64,000 nucleotides of DNA, taken from Triops longicaudatus. Taxonomy: Eukaryota > Arthropoda > Branchiopoda > Notostraca > Triopsidae. The notes beneath the pieces were generated by a model. That model worked only from the letters and a program-made list of their open reading frames with translations, searched no databases and was not told the origin of the DNA. The stretch covers positions 233,539 through 297,538 of the forward strand of contig JAGQDJ010000067.1 in assembly GCA_022885665.1 (NCBI GenBank), read 5' to 3'. Both the position numbers and the translations under genes were made by a program. Positions 11,729 to 25,200 of the stretch are shown here, piece after piece. Position 1 is the stretch's first letter. Each line of letters opens with the position of its first letter.

Positions 11729-14700
11729 ATACTCAACTTCTCGATATGTGCACCGCCGTGCGGGCTTTTGGTCAACTATTTAATCGAAACATTTCCCTAA
11801 CTTCCAGACAACCCGAGGCCCAGGTAACGTGGAAAATTTCAACAAAACGGCAAGTGACCTGTCGATTAGGCTATGAAAGTAGCTGAAGTGAAGACTTTCA
11901 GTGTATCTCGTACATGTGTCATGCGTCGCACAATATTTGACATACATGGAATCGAAAATCGTGGAAACGAAAGTTAGGGACTTAAAGGGTTGTAAAGAGG
12001 ACGGATGGATTTCATGGATTGGTGTGATTTGATGAAAGCTTATTTAGTTGATGCATACAGTTTTGGGTACCTAAGGTGTATGTGACATTAATTTTATGCT
12101 ACTGAAGGGTAACGTGGTTGGGTAATGAAGCGTAATTTGTGATGTTTCGTCGAAATTTAGGGTTATACGTAGGACCGTTCCGAGAATTATAGTTCGGAAG
12201 GGGGGGAGCTCAGACTCCTGATCGAGAGTTTTTTAAAAAGAGAAGAAAAAAAGTGTATTTGGTGAATATACTCTAGGCTGAAAAGTTACATTTTTGTACC
12301 AGTGTACTTTACTTAAATTGGTCTCACTGATCGTTTCAGGGTTTTTTTTTTTTTTTTTTTTTTTGAGGGGGAGAGATTTTGAGCATATTACCCAATGTCG
12401 CCTTTTTGCTAAGAAACCAGACTCATAGGAAAAGTTGTAAGGCGCAGTGTTTCGTTTTTTAACCGTTTTCATTAGCGAAACAAAGAATATTCCTTAGCAG
12501 TACTTATTTCGAAGTATTCCGTAACATTTTGTAAATCACTTAAAAATTCTGTACTTGAAATTTACAAAAGCTTCCTAATGTGTTATTCGGTTTGAATCAC
12601 GAACTTGCTGTAAAAGAATTTTAAAATGAAACGTGCACATTGGGATTAATATTTACCACTGTTCTTTCACCCTCTAAGGATTTCTGTTTCAAACACTTAC
12701 ATTAAATGTATTGTAACATCCGTAAAATTCTCAACCACACGTACTGATTCCAAACATTTCTAGAAGTAAAACTAAACTTTATTTTTCTTGCAATTTCAAC
12801 GACGAATTTTAAATGTAAGCCGACTTTGAATTTATGTTTCACAAAAGAAGTTCAAATGTGATTGCTTGCTGTAAGCTTTGACTGTAAATTTTAAACAGAA
12901 CTATTAAGAGAACTAGTATAGAGTCCAGAAACTTATACATATTGGTCTTCTCTGCCACAAGGTAACGACAAACGAAGAAAGATTTTTTGGGTCGAACATG
13001 GCCTTTACGAAGTAAATAGTTAAATTTAAAAGGTTTGCACTAAATCATGCTAATTACTAAGCTTACAGATAATTAGACAGTATTGTCGAGTACATACATT
13101 GCTCTCTTTATATTCTAACAAAATTACTTTTTTACGCTTTCAGGGAATCATTATAAAGCAAATGCAGGTCTTATTGACTTAATTGTCAATGCCGCTATTT
13201 CCTTAAATTTATCGTCGCAAAGTTGTTTTTCTCTGTTACAGTAGAACTGCTATTTTATCAACCTCGATTATGGAAACTTCCTTTTATGTCAATCGCCTTC
13301 CCAGGAACATTCGTTGTTCAAGGATCGGGTTTCGATACAAATTTTCAAGTGTTTACCGACGGGGACACAAAAAAAAAGAAAAAAAAGATAATATCATAAA
13401 CCCTTCAAGAGATTTGAATTAAAGAACGAAAATGCTATTTTTTCGATTCTTATTCGGTGTTTGAATTTCTAAATTTGTCCCAGTGGACTAAACATGTGCA
13501 TCCCGATTTTGTCAACTACCCTCCAGCCGTAGTATGTTTTACAATTACATAGCTGAAGAAAAGAAGCCACCTGTTATATTCTATAGTTATTCCGTAGACA
13601 AAAATATTTCCTCTTCAAAGACAATATTGTAATGTCACTAGAGGAAAATGGGAAAAATCATACTAGCGCGAGTGCGCCTTTTTCCAAAAACTGCGAAGGA
13701 GAGCACGAGCGTAAATTGTGAAACGAGCGAATTTCAGCTTTCGGTAGCAGAGTTAAATTATCGTGGTAGATATTTTTACCGCTTTTTTAAGCTTATTAAC
13801 CATCGTAGGCTAGCATAATGACGGTTCCATGTATTTCATGTTCCTAGGCACATAGATTTTTCAATTTAACGGGAGAAGAAAAAACATTCTCAAGCAGTGT
13901 TTGAAAAAATGATAAGTAATTTTTCATTAGGTTATTATTATGCAACAACAGTTTAGAATCAATACTCTACTGCATTATCGTAAACATTTGAAAGTATCGC
14001 GCGGTAGCGGTAAAATGGGTAAAGTTGGACTTCGAGCCAGCTTCATGGCAGTTCGCTGGACGTGACGTCGCTGTAAATTCGCCATTGTAATATACGCATC
14101 TTCTAAGTGTCTTATAAATGGATTTTGGAAGTCTTATCAAATCTTGTGAACGATAGATCTTATGAACGTCTTTTTGTCCTAATTGTTCTACTTGCAGTGA
14201 ACCACCCAAGTGAACACTTTACCAAAAATTTGTGTAGATTAGACCTTTTTTTCGCGTTGTTCGCAAACCTAAATATACGTATTAAGGGCGAAAGAAAACT
14301 TGCTCTGGAAACCATTTAACAATATTCGATGTTTATAAGTTACGGCTTTAAAAAGTGTTCATTACTGACTAATATTTACGTCCTAAAGAGGCGTATTTCT
14401 TAACCAGCTAGCTCAATGTTTATGTATTCAGTTTTTTTTTTTATTTTATTTTATTGTCCTCTAATGCCTTCAGTTTTTTAATGAAGATTTCTTTCTCATC
14501 CACGCAGACTTTCGATTTTTAGAAGCAAGGCTTACGCTTAAGTTTATTTGTTTATTTTTTGGTTTAAGAGACAACCGACATCGCACCTGCAATGTATTGT
14601 CGTCTTCGGCTCACTTTGGGAGCTTAGTTTTCAAGCGAGTTAGCTCATTCTGGACTTGGTAACATAGGATGTATTGTTTGCTTTTATGTCAAAACGTTTA

Positions 14701-16032
14701 TTACTATCAGGAAGGTGTGGTTTGCAGAAGGAAGCGTAACGCAACCAGAAACGCTTTTTTAAGCAGCCCTAAGAATTGTGTAAGACAATGAAAAGAATCG
14801 TGAAGGCAACTTTCGTTACCTCGTCAGAATGGAAATTAATAATAAATGGTATTATCGCGCTATCCAGTACCGAACACCTTTTTTTACCGCTACCGTAAAA
14901 GGTTCAAAATATCGAGGTAATTACTTTACGGCGATCTGGTAACGAAAAGTCCCTTTACTTTTACCCGTTAGCGGTAAATTATTTTTTTTTTTTCAGCATT
15001 CAACCCTGCTCGGTAGCACTGAGCTACACATCACAACTGGTACAAGAACCTCGAATTTGTAACCTTTTACAGGGTTCGGGCCATTTTATTCTGAATCTTA
15101 CGACGCAGTACTGTTATCTGTTAAGCATGCGAATCTTAAGCATATTTCGTAGCGGAGTATGTGCTATATGCTCGTAACTCAGAGAAACTTTCCGTTAATT
15201 TTTCACGTTTTAGCGTCTCGCTTTGTCACTCCCTTTTCTCCGCCCCTTTCCGCCCTTCTTCCACACGTGTAGCTAAAAACAACAACAAGAAGGTCGTTCT
15301 CTTCTCAAGATAGATCTCTCCACTTTTGCGTCTCGTATTAGATTTTTGAGCATGCTGGGGAAGATGAAAGCCACAAGCAAAATGGCTGAACACAATTCAG
15401 TTTAATAAATTTCAGTCATAGTGGGAACGATATTGCTTCTTTAAAACATGGATGAGGACGAAACTGACTGCAAGTGCATTTCTCGTGAACTGAGCTATCG
15501 AAACGAGCTAGAATTTTCTGCCTGGTGGGGTGAACAATCCAGAAAGAAGGTTATGAATTTTGAGTTCATAAAGAACAGAAATCATGAGCACGGTTGGAAC
15601 CTCCCTGAAGATTAGACAAGTCTTATGTTTGGAGATTGATGAATCAGATTTCTTAAAGGTTCGACAAACAGTGCAAAGAATTTCTGGCAACAAAAAGTTT
15701 TGCTTGAAGTCGTGAAGCAAGTCTGGCTAATGGGTGAAGAATGGGAAACGTTGCTACTCACTTCAGCATGTTCCTGGTACAAAATTATTTTCCATCAATA
15801 CTTTAGCTAGAATACCATTATTTCTATTAAAATTGATTCTTTCATGCAGGTAGATGTCGTTCTGTTGCACAGCTTCAGCCCATTCCTTACACCTTGTCTT
15901 CATGTAAGTTTTGCTACGTGAGATCTGAGTAACATTCCTCTAAACGCCCTGATATCAGATTACTTCAATTTGGGAAGGGGTGTACCTTACGGACACCGAA
16001 ACCCTTAGTCTTTTGGAAGTTGTCGTGCAGTT
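11729..16032. other. Intergenic region between ANKS3 and AMN
   Basis: I see no conserved coding sequence in these 4.3 kb. The stretch holds a 23-base poly-T run (12342-12364), AT-rich sequence, and a short inverted-repeat element at 14883-14978 with a related fragment at 14001-14024. ORFs here (12233-12472, 13967-14209, 14107-14319, 15508-15720) are short, low in complexity and unlike any family I know. The 5' UTR and promoter of AMN should be at the right end. Confidence 0.5.
14883..14978. mobile_element. Short inverted-repeat element (MITE-like)
   Basis: The left end reads tttaccgctaccgtaaaag. The right end, read on the other strand, reads tttaccgctaacgggtaaaa, so about 20 bp form imperfect terminal inverted repeats around a 96-bp unit. 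A related fragment (ggtagcggtaaaatgggtaa) lies at about 14003-14022, suggesting a repeat family. No target-site duplication was recognised and nothing in it codes for protein. Confidence 0.4.
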
Positions 16033-18535
16033 ATGGATCACCTACTACTCGCAGCAAAGACCGTTTTTCTTATTATAAGTAAAATTGTTATGTATTTAAG
16101 AAAGAAACTTTAAAGAAATCTCCTTTAATCAGTTTTCTGGGCTCCTGGGAATTATGCGTTCGTAAAAAAGTGGCTTCCCACCGTGGAATGGAATGATCCT
16201 ACGCAATGGTCGACAGGAAGACTGCCTTGCGAGCAAGAAATAGTCATATTTCCTGACAGTGAAATATTTTCTATGACGGTCGACTCGGACATGATGTGGT
16301 CATCGTTGATTCTACCTCAAAGTGGAGAAGTGGTTCTGCATACCCCAAATGATGTACCGACAGCTGCTTCTGAGAAAAATTCTTGTAAATCGGGAGGTAC
16401 ATATTTCCGAATAGGACCAATCTTTAATAAATTATGCATGATTATTTTTTTTAGAAAACAAATTTCTCGGTGGCCAAACGAAAAGCTGGTTTGACCCTAG
16501 AAACTGGCGGATAGGTGATGAAAATGAACTAAATCTTGGTGTACCGCACGCCCAGCACATCCCTTGTGCAGTAGATGACATCGTTTTCCCGTCTTTGTCT
16601 CGAAGTGTAAATATAGACCTCCATTACCATACAATTTATGCAAGGAGTACGAAATTCGGCGATATGGTAAGTAATCTACTTTCATACTTTCACCTAATTC
16701 TTAATTCGTAAAGCTTAATGTGAATTTCACTTTCATGGGTTTTGTTTGGTAGGTTTTTAGCGCAGAAAATTTGACAGACTGGTTCTTGCAGTATGGAAGT
16801 TATCATCTAAAAAATCCCAACAATACGAAATTGATCAAAATAAATCAGGGATGCGACGATCCTCTTGGTTGCGTCTGCGAGAATGAACACGATCCGAGAG
16901 TATGCACTTCTACCTGATTTACTCACGAAATAAAATATTTTTCGTAGGTAATGCAACTTGTCTGCGGGAACTCTGCTGCGTTGTGTCACTCTGCTTACAC
17001 GTGTGAAACTACCGTTCGACCGAAAGGAAATTGCTGTGGAATTTGTGGTTCGTTACCCTTATATTAACACACGCACAAAAAAAAGACCTGGAAAACTGAC
17101 AAATTTTGATTGCTTTTATCTTACGCAAATTTAAGAATTTTAAGCATGTCGTAAATTTAGGGGCTGTATTGTCGTTGGAAATCATCAAAGAAAGGTTTAC
17201 GTTAGCCGGTCTTCAAGGACTAATATCTGATTTGAAAGCTTCGCGAGCTATTGATGTCTTCGCCAGCCGTGTAGCAGGCAACATCGTTCAAGTTGTCATT
17301 ACGGACAGGAACGATGCTCGCATGAGCCACGAGTTTGCCGATCAGTTGCAAACTTACCTCCTACAGGACATTCCAAACGAGAATATCTACGGCCTGACGG
17401 GAGTCCACGTGCAAAAATCAAGCTTGGCATTCCTGGCAGCCCAAAGTTGGTCAGCCTCCCAGAAAGCCTGGGCTACGAATATCACTTTATTTATTTTCGT
17501 TTTCCTCCTTATTGGGCTACTAGCGGCGCTTGCATTTGTCTATAAGAAAAATAGGTATTTGCTATTTTCCGTAACCTAAATGTACATCGACGGATTGATT
17601 TTAATGTCATGGTTAGATCTCGTGGAGCGCCGGAAGTAGGCTTTGTCCGCTTCGAGAATGATGGTCTGCAAGCCAATGTAGATGTCGAACTTTCCCCTTC
17701 CGGCGCTGAGGCAGCTTCTGACGTATCACCCAACGATATCGTTGGCCATGTGGATAGGTCACCACCTACGACACCTACCCTGGTTACATCAGCACCCGGA
17801 GAGTTGGTGACGTCATCCGAGGAAATGCTCTGGAAGAAGCCATGGCAACGCATTCGTGCGTTTGCAAATCCGTTATTCGGGAATCCCCTGGCTGCTTCAG
17901 GGTTTTCAGTGTCTTCGCTCTTACGATTGGCAAAAGACGCTAATGGGACTGAAAACCCGACTTATGACGCTATGCAGTTCGGTGATTCATCAGTAAGAGG
18001 TAAAACCCAGGTCCCACCCTCCAAAGGGGAGCCAACAGGTGAAGGAGAGCCCAACAGCAATGCAGATAAGCAAGATTGTGAAGGGGAACTAGAAGCGACC
18101 GTAGAGCAAGCGAATGAGAAAGGATGCCAGTCGGACGAGACCGTTTTCCAAGATGTAAATTTAGGAGATGATCGAACGGAAGACGATCAGGGCTTGATTT
18201 TGCCAGACGTTCCTGGTAGTAAAAACGTGACGCAGAAACATCCTATATTGCAAGTTTCGAAACGCGTGGCGTCGAATTTCCGTAAACTTTTAAAGAAACC
18301 TGACGTAAGCAACTCCCCAGCCGTCGTCGATACGGCGGTTTCCATGCACAGCGTTTTAGAAGAAGAAAGAGACGTGCAAGGTATGAATGATGGGTCTGAA
18401 CCCGTAGATGATCCCAGTGCAACCGCAAAATTGGATGTCAGTATAGGAGTGCCGGATATTACCATGGATGTAAACTTGGAACATTTCTTGGAAGACGACG
18501 ATGAGAAACGACTAACCACAACCGATTCCGAGTAG
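16033..18535 (+). CDS. AMN: Amnionless, cubilin partner and endocytic adaptor
   Basis: Seven exons (16033-16078, 16133-16396, 16455-16666, 16753-16899, 16948-17047, 17161-17554, 17617-18535) encode 693 residues. A hydrophobic signal peptide ends near AFVKKWLP. The ectodomain has the amnionless features WNDPTQWSTGRLPC and SWFDPRNW, then a cysteine-rich block (GCDDPLGCVC ... CCGICG). One transmembrane helix lies near residues 363-384 and is followed by YKKNR. The tail of about 305 residues carries FANPLF (residues 470-475), the FxNPxF signal used by amnionless for endocytosis, and NPTY (501-504). In mammals AMN carries cubilin to the surface and drives uptake of vitamin B12-intrinsic factor and proteins; in arthropods the pair works in nephrocytes. 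The last exon is far longer than the mammalian tail (AMN is about 453 residues in human) and is acidic and Ser/Thr-rich. Confidence 0.9.
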
Positions 18536-19175
18536 CTTAAAAATACGTTTAATTGAGAACTAGCCTTAATTTATTGCCATTTTTCTTGTTGTATGTGCGG
18601 CTTTTCGGTAGTAAGCCTTGGAATGTCTTGAGATAATACACAACGTACGGAACCGTGCATCTATATTTAGTTGTTAGTTGGCGAGTTTTTGATCGAAAGT
18701 CGGAACTATGCCAAAAGGGCAGGAGTAGTAGAATAGTTTTGCAGTCGTTGCACGCATGACAAAGTCATTGCACGCATGACAAAGCGGGTATTTGTAGAAC
18801 AGAACACAGATGACATCATAGTGCGTGCGGTAGGGATGATTTCATTCACACCCACGTATTGCAAATGTTCTTAAGCTTAATTGTATGCATAATTTATGGG
18901 GCAGTAGCGATTTGAACAGTCGGCCCACATGTGCCACACAGTTGCAACACTCTCCACTCAGGTGGCGTTTGTGGTTATCCCTTACATCTAAAAGGCATCT
19001 CGCGCTCGCCGGCTGCGGATTCTAGTGTCTGTCAGAGCTCAAAACAGTATTTCTTTGCATTCTACCGCGAGACTTCGAAGAGTGCTGTATGTTGCAGCCG
19101 AGTTGCTTTCTACTACTACTTTTGAACTTTCGATAATAGTGTTGTAAAACGTTCGCTTATTTGATTAACTAGTAA
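18536..19175. other. AMN 3' flank and upstream region of the Ig gene
   Basis: There is no coding sequence here. It must hold the AMN 3' UTR, for which I saw no canonical AATAAA close to the stop, and the upstream control region of the Ig-superfamily gene. A 17-bp unit (ttgcacgcatgacaaag) is repeated exactly at 18748-18764 and 18768-18784. Confidence 0.5.
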
Positions 19176-19183
19176 TATAAATA
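19176..19183 (+). promoter_or_regulatory. TATA box of the Ig-superfamily gene
   Basis: TATAAATA lies 61 bases upstream of the signal-peptide ATG at 19244. A start site about 30 bases downstream would leave a 5' UTR of roughly 30-35 bases. This is read from consensus and spacing only. Confidence 0.45.
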
Positions 19184-19243
19184 GCTGTGTTTCAGCTATT
19201 TTGACCTCAAGTGAAGGATTTGATAGTGTACCACACACCAAAA

Positions 19244-22200
19244 ATGAAGACCTGTTACCGAAGGATTATATTCACGTTCCTCGTCGTTGGTCTGTTCGCA
19301 TTTGGTAAATATCACACCTTGTATTCGATTGCTTTTATGGGGTTGTATGCAATAATTTTATGCAATAACGTTTGCATTTAATAAAATGGCTTCGAGCGCC
19401 CCGTAAAATATTATATGGTGCCCTTGCAGCTGTCCGTGTTCTAGTCGACGGAAACTTGGTGCACCGTATACAAGGGAAAGAAAGCGTTAGAAGGCGTAAT
19501 ACTAGCCGAATGTAGGGGAGAAATCTTTATGGTTAGACGTTGGAAGTATACCCCTGGTCTTTTGTGTGTTGGTCTTCATGTTTCCTTTCGTTAAGTTACA
19601 CAGGGATTGTGTAAAGATAATACTTCGTATCGTAGCACCCATCTGATCCGAAAATCACTCGAGCTAATGAGCCTGTCGCACTTCGCAAGGCTGAGTGTGT
19701 GAATTCCAACCCATAACCCGTGAATTCGATCCTAGACTATGTGAAAATTCCCTATATAAAAAAAAGAAAAATAAGGCGTCTGAACCCCCTTTTTTCCCTT
19801 TCAATGCAGTCTTTTTGTTGTATGCGGGATCCCAACCTCAAGTAGGGGTGATTGACAAGCAGAAGTAGGGAGCTCCAATAGAAGCTATTGCATCCCTCAG
19901 GGAGCCTAAGGAAGAGACGGCGTAAAAAGTTCTTTCGGTCTAGTTTCATTTATGTTTTGGTTTTGCTTTATGTGTTGACAGAGGTGAAGGTTTTGGTAGC
20001 TTAGATATCCCATTTCTTGTGCCTAAATTTATAAAGCAAAATAGTTTTCATTTCCCAGGCCTTTTCCCTAAACAAACTTTTACCACCATTTTTTGAGAAA
20101 ACAGACAAGGCGCGTGTGCGGTTCCACAGTCTGTGTTGCATATGCTTACGACCAGCAGGCTCACGCTCATTTGCATGCCTCTCCCCCTAAGCTTAGCGTG
20201 GCTGAGTTTCTTGAGATTTGAGATAATAGGCCCACCCGTGAAGGGAGAAGTGGTGGGTTGGGAAACGGTCAACAATTTTTCGCTAAGGTTAAGGAGCACT
20301 CCCTTATTTCCTGTTCAATTGCGTCGTTTTTATTGTTGGGAAATTTGAGTCCGGGCTCCGAGTTTGGGCAAAAATGCGCCTTGTGGAAATTGAGGAGGGT
20401 GAACTTTCGAAAAATTTGTATTCTTTGCATTGTAAGGCTTGTCGTTTGTTTGTCACATAGACTCCTCGAGCCATCCGTCTCCTTTTCTCTCTTTGAAGCA
20501 ACAAGAAATTTGTTGGATTTTAAGAGTGACTTAAAAATAGCTGACAACGGAATCGAGGACGTGCGTGTGGCTTGTTCCGTTTACGAAAGCTTTCGGCACG
20601 ATGCCAATTATTTTCACTGTTTCCGAACAATCTCTGCCTTCATTCCACATCCGTGTAAAACTGTTTTTGCCCAAAAGGTGACATTCAAGAAATTTAAAAC
20701 ATTTTTTGCCGCCGTTTCGCGTTTACTGTTTGTGTACAAAATTCATTTCCATTTCATTTCCATTTCTTACGTTCCTATTTGAATATCATCGTAGGTGTTT
20801 GCTATACATTAATCATAATATATAACAAATGTATTGTAAAATAAGACTGTCAACATTGAATACTGCACAAGTGATGCAAGGCTAACTTGGGATAAAGATA
20901 TACAAATTCGCAGGTTTTTGTTTGTTTGTAGGTCATATGTTTTGCTTGTTCCTAGTAACAGTTTCATATAAAATTAAGGCGTTTTACTTTCATCAAGACT
21001 CCCCCATGGGGAAAGTCGAATTTATTTACTTTTATCACTTTCATTTCTCGCTCCTTTACTGTTAGGAAAAAGTAGCTTGACAGATGTCCCCTCGGTAATC
21101 CGAGTAGGTGCCATTTTATGGCATGTTCCGAAATTATTAGTGCAACTCCTGAATTACAAATACATTGTCATAGAAAAAAAAGTAGCCTATATGTTCCACT
21201 GTAGGTCTCATATAGCTTACATCTGGTCTTATGCGTTGTCACATGTCAGTGCGGTCTTACAGCTGCCATGACGTCATACCATCTTTTGCTCCCTTTACTT
21301 AATGTCTTTTTTGTTTTGGCGCGCTTTTGAAGGTTAGGGGTTGCGAGGGTTGAAGGGATGTGGCCTTTTTTATGGTGTTCGCCCTTTGGAAGCGTCAATT
21401 GAAGTTCGAGTTAGTTAGTTAGCGTAAAGCTCGGCCTTTTATTAGAGCTGTAAGAACTTCTAGCGTGCCAGCTGGTAGGGAAAAGCAACGGCGACTGAAA
21501 AAGCCCAATTAAGTTATAGTCCTCAGCCTGTTTCTTGGAAGGTCACTCTTATAGGAAGTTGTCCGGTCCCATCTCCTGATTTGCCATTTCCGCTGGCTTG
21601 TGTGGGCTCCAACTAATGCTGACCAACATAGCACCTGCCTTTTGTTAACTCAATGCATTGTCCGTACGTTTATTTTTACCTTTCCCCAGCAACCAAAAAC
21701 CATCCTGCTCTAAAATGCAGTATAATCTGTCGGTCGTGATCTGTTTCTACTATGGAAGAGTCGAAAGGCCAGGGTTGTGTAAACGTGCAGAAAAGTTCTA
21801 ATGTATCGAATCTCTAATATATCTAGCAATTTTCATATTTCCAAAAGAAGTTTATTATAGCAAGATTAAACTTTATACACCTCAACTGAATTCACTGTTC
21901 GTGATGGAACTGTGGATAGATTCCATCTTGGCAGCGTATGTCTCGTTAATTTCAGAGCTTCTATATCAGACATGAACTGACGGAGCCTAGCTGGAACGAA
22001 GCGTTTCTCCTCGTGGTCGAGACACCATGAACCACCCAGCGATACCGAACGTATTAAAGGAGAGAACTGGGATTAGAAAAAGAAAGAATGAATATTTAAC
22101 TGCGAGAGTAAAGAAAACGAGTTATCTTGGCCTAGAGGGGTCTTTGAGCCCTCTACCAGTACTGGTCATTTGGGGGAGACTTCGGAATAACAAGACACCT

Positions 22201-25200
22201 GTGTGTGTGTCTGTGTATGCACGCTTGGCGCCTGTGTAAGCCAAACATGCAGCAAAGTTTCGTAGGCTTCGCGATAGCTCCGTGGCACAGAGTTTACTGT
22301 GCTTTACCTTTTGCGCTGATACTGATAAGGAAAATATTTGGAAGAATTGCTGCTTTCTGGATTCATCGACGGTTGTTTCGCCGTACATGACACGGAAACG
22401 AGGGGAGTCACAGTCATCGATACTTCCGCACCCCGTTATTTGTGCTTCCACGAAGTCCCTCCAGTTTCAGCCGTTCTGGAAGCAATTGTACGTTTGGTTC
22501 CAGTTCCGGTTTTTTGGGTTATTTAACAATTTGCAACAGCTTCCCTTCGTTGGTGTAAGTTGCAGAGCTTTCGATGCGTATGGAGCCTTACAGACGGAAA
22601 AGTCGCGTCCAGCGTGTACACCAGCTTGGGGAAGAAAATGAGGAGGGGCCTTGGAAAACTAGTTTAAGCCTTGAACTTGAAAAATTTTATGAACGAAATA
22701 GACCTTCGGTATCTCGTCGAAATTCCTACCACGAAGGACAAGAACTAAACCTTGTGAAGCCTTTATTTGGAGAAACCTTTGTCAAGAAAATCCAGTCTCG
22801 GATGGAAATCTTTAAACTATTTTTTTTCAATATCTGCCCACCAAAAAAGCATATGTTATAAATGTTCTGTCAGAAAGCGGGCGACTTTACTCAGAATAAT
22901 AAATTTTTGCTGCTGAGCGACTACGATCTTGTCCATTACTTCTCACATTTTCTTTTCCATCACCTGAATGTTGCCCATAAGAAAAAGCTTTTTACCCATA
23001 CTTTGTGTACCTCCGATAATCTTACTCTTTCACTATAGTTCAGTGTGTGTCATATTTCAAAGATCATGCGGTTACCCGAACATAAACAACTCTCGCAATT
23101 CTGGATAACATACGCAGGTTCGAAGAGCGCTGATCGAGTTCCTATTCCAGTCAACAGGAAATGAATCCTGCATTAGCTTTTAGCCAAGAACAACGCAAAT
23201 GTGAAACATATCAGTAACAACCCTCATAACTGGTGAAAAATATATCCGGCTGTTTCATCTCGTATTAGCGAAAGCGCCTAAGCTGATCCATCTCAATTGC
23301 CGATTGTTAACCCTCATCCCACTCCACCCTTACGGGCATGGTCTACATATATCGCTTCAGATAATCAGCAGGGATTGCTGGAAAGAAGGGCAATTTTATT
23401 ACGCTCGAACGTTACCAGTAATAAAAGAATTGATTTCACCCTTTTTCACCCTAGTTTCCAAGCCTGAGTTGTTGCCAATGCCCCCACAACTCCCATGTAG
23501 GGGTAAAGCACACACATGCGAAGGCCAGGCAAACACCCTAAAGGATTGTCTCCCTTGGAGCAAACCCTCCACACCCACATTGCGTAAAGTTTGCTCCTGT
23601 GTTGGCCGCTCCTAACGTTATCCTAGGTTCCGGTTTGTCGGATCCGAGAGCGATCAATACTATGGGAGACAACTTGGCCGAATGACTGCAAGGCATGGAG
23701 GCTTGTAATTCCTCCAAAAGAAAGCAAGGAGTCCATTGACATTGGGTAACCCGAAGTCTCTGAAAAAAGGGAAGTCGAGAGGAAGAAAGTGAATATATTG
23801 TTGCGTTGCCACTCCGTAGTAAATTTGGTTTCAATGGCTGTCAACTGATGAACCGAGCCCGTGTCATTCATCATGCATAACAGGCGGAGTCTGCCCCGAA
23901 ACCTACACGCTTCGAACACTCGAAATCACGCCAGTGGCCCCCTACAGTTACAGCACATGCTAATTATCGATGAGCTGAATTAAGTTCACCCATCAATCTT
24001 CACTACTGCACGCAGAATTTTGCAGAACCTTGAGGCTACATACTTTGTTGGCGAAAATAATCGTTTACTTTCAAAATCCATTGACCCTAACCAGCGAAAA
24101 GAAATCATTGACGAAGTGAATAATGAAATACTGTCCTGTGGCTTTCTTGTACGGCAGCTCTGTACAGAAATCTCCATTAGCAAGTTAATTTGTGCTAGAA
24201 GCGACGACTGAACCATTTGCTAAGTGCAAGCTTTTGTACAAGGCTACGATAAATAGTCTTTCACCAAGCAGGGATTTCGCTTGAAGCAGTTGGGGAATGA
24301 TGTTTGAGCAGCGAAACCCCTCACTTCAAAGACATGATAAAGTCTAATCTTTTCAAGCCACAGAATGAACTTCAGTCCAGTCATTTACACCACAGTTAAA
24401 TTGGCCATGAGAGTGCACACAGAACGCCTTGTGTACTTGTAAAAGTTTGAAGTTGGTAGTTGCATTTCACTTTCTGATTAATATCTCTTTTTCATACTTT
24501 TGTTGTTTTCATTTTAGCTTTTACGTTCCTATTTATTTATCACGACCATAATCAGTTTCTATTTGAACATTTACTGTAGGGCTCTGATTTCGTTAACCAA
24601 TTGGGACAGCGAAGGGTAGCTAACAAGCTAGATAATGGACAAAATAATGTCTTTAGTACATTATCAATATTTCGGAGAACTACAGTGCAGAATAATAATC
24701 GAAAATTAAAAGCAAATGTAAACTTTAATTATACGTATGAGACTGTTACGAGAGAATCCTAACTTACTCATGAGTAAGTGCTTTAAAAACAACAAACAAC
24801 ATTCAACTCCACAATTAATTATAAAAAGTCTGCGCAGTCGGGTAATATGATTAAGAGTTCCCATGACGTGGGTTGATAAAATCGCAGTCATTTTAGAATT
24901 ATTGTAAATTCAAAATTATGCATTATCTGACAATCAAAATTTGTTTCACTCTTGCCATTTACAAGCTATATAAATTTCGTTTTTTTAAAAAAAAAATTCA
25001 AGCTTGTTCTTTTTATCCTCATGGCATGGTGTACTATGAGTTCTCTCTCCTTTTTCTGTTTATTTTATATTTAATGAGCGGTGTCACACAAGAGTGCTTC
25101 AAACTGAAAACGTAAAGAAAAGTGCAAGCTTACAATGAAAAACTTCATGGCTGGTCTCTAATAAGCGTCCTTGCTTTGAGTGGGAGATTACATAAGCCTT

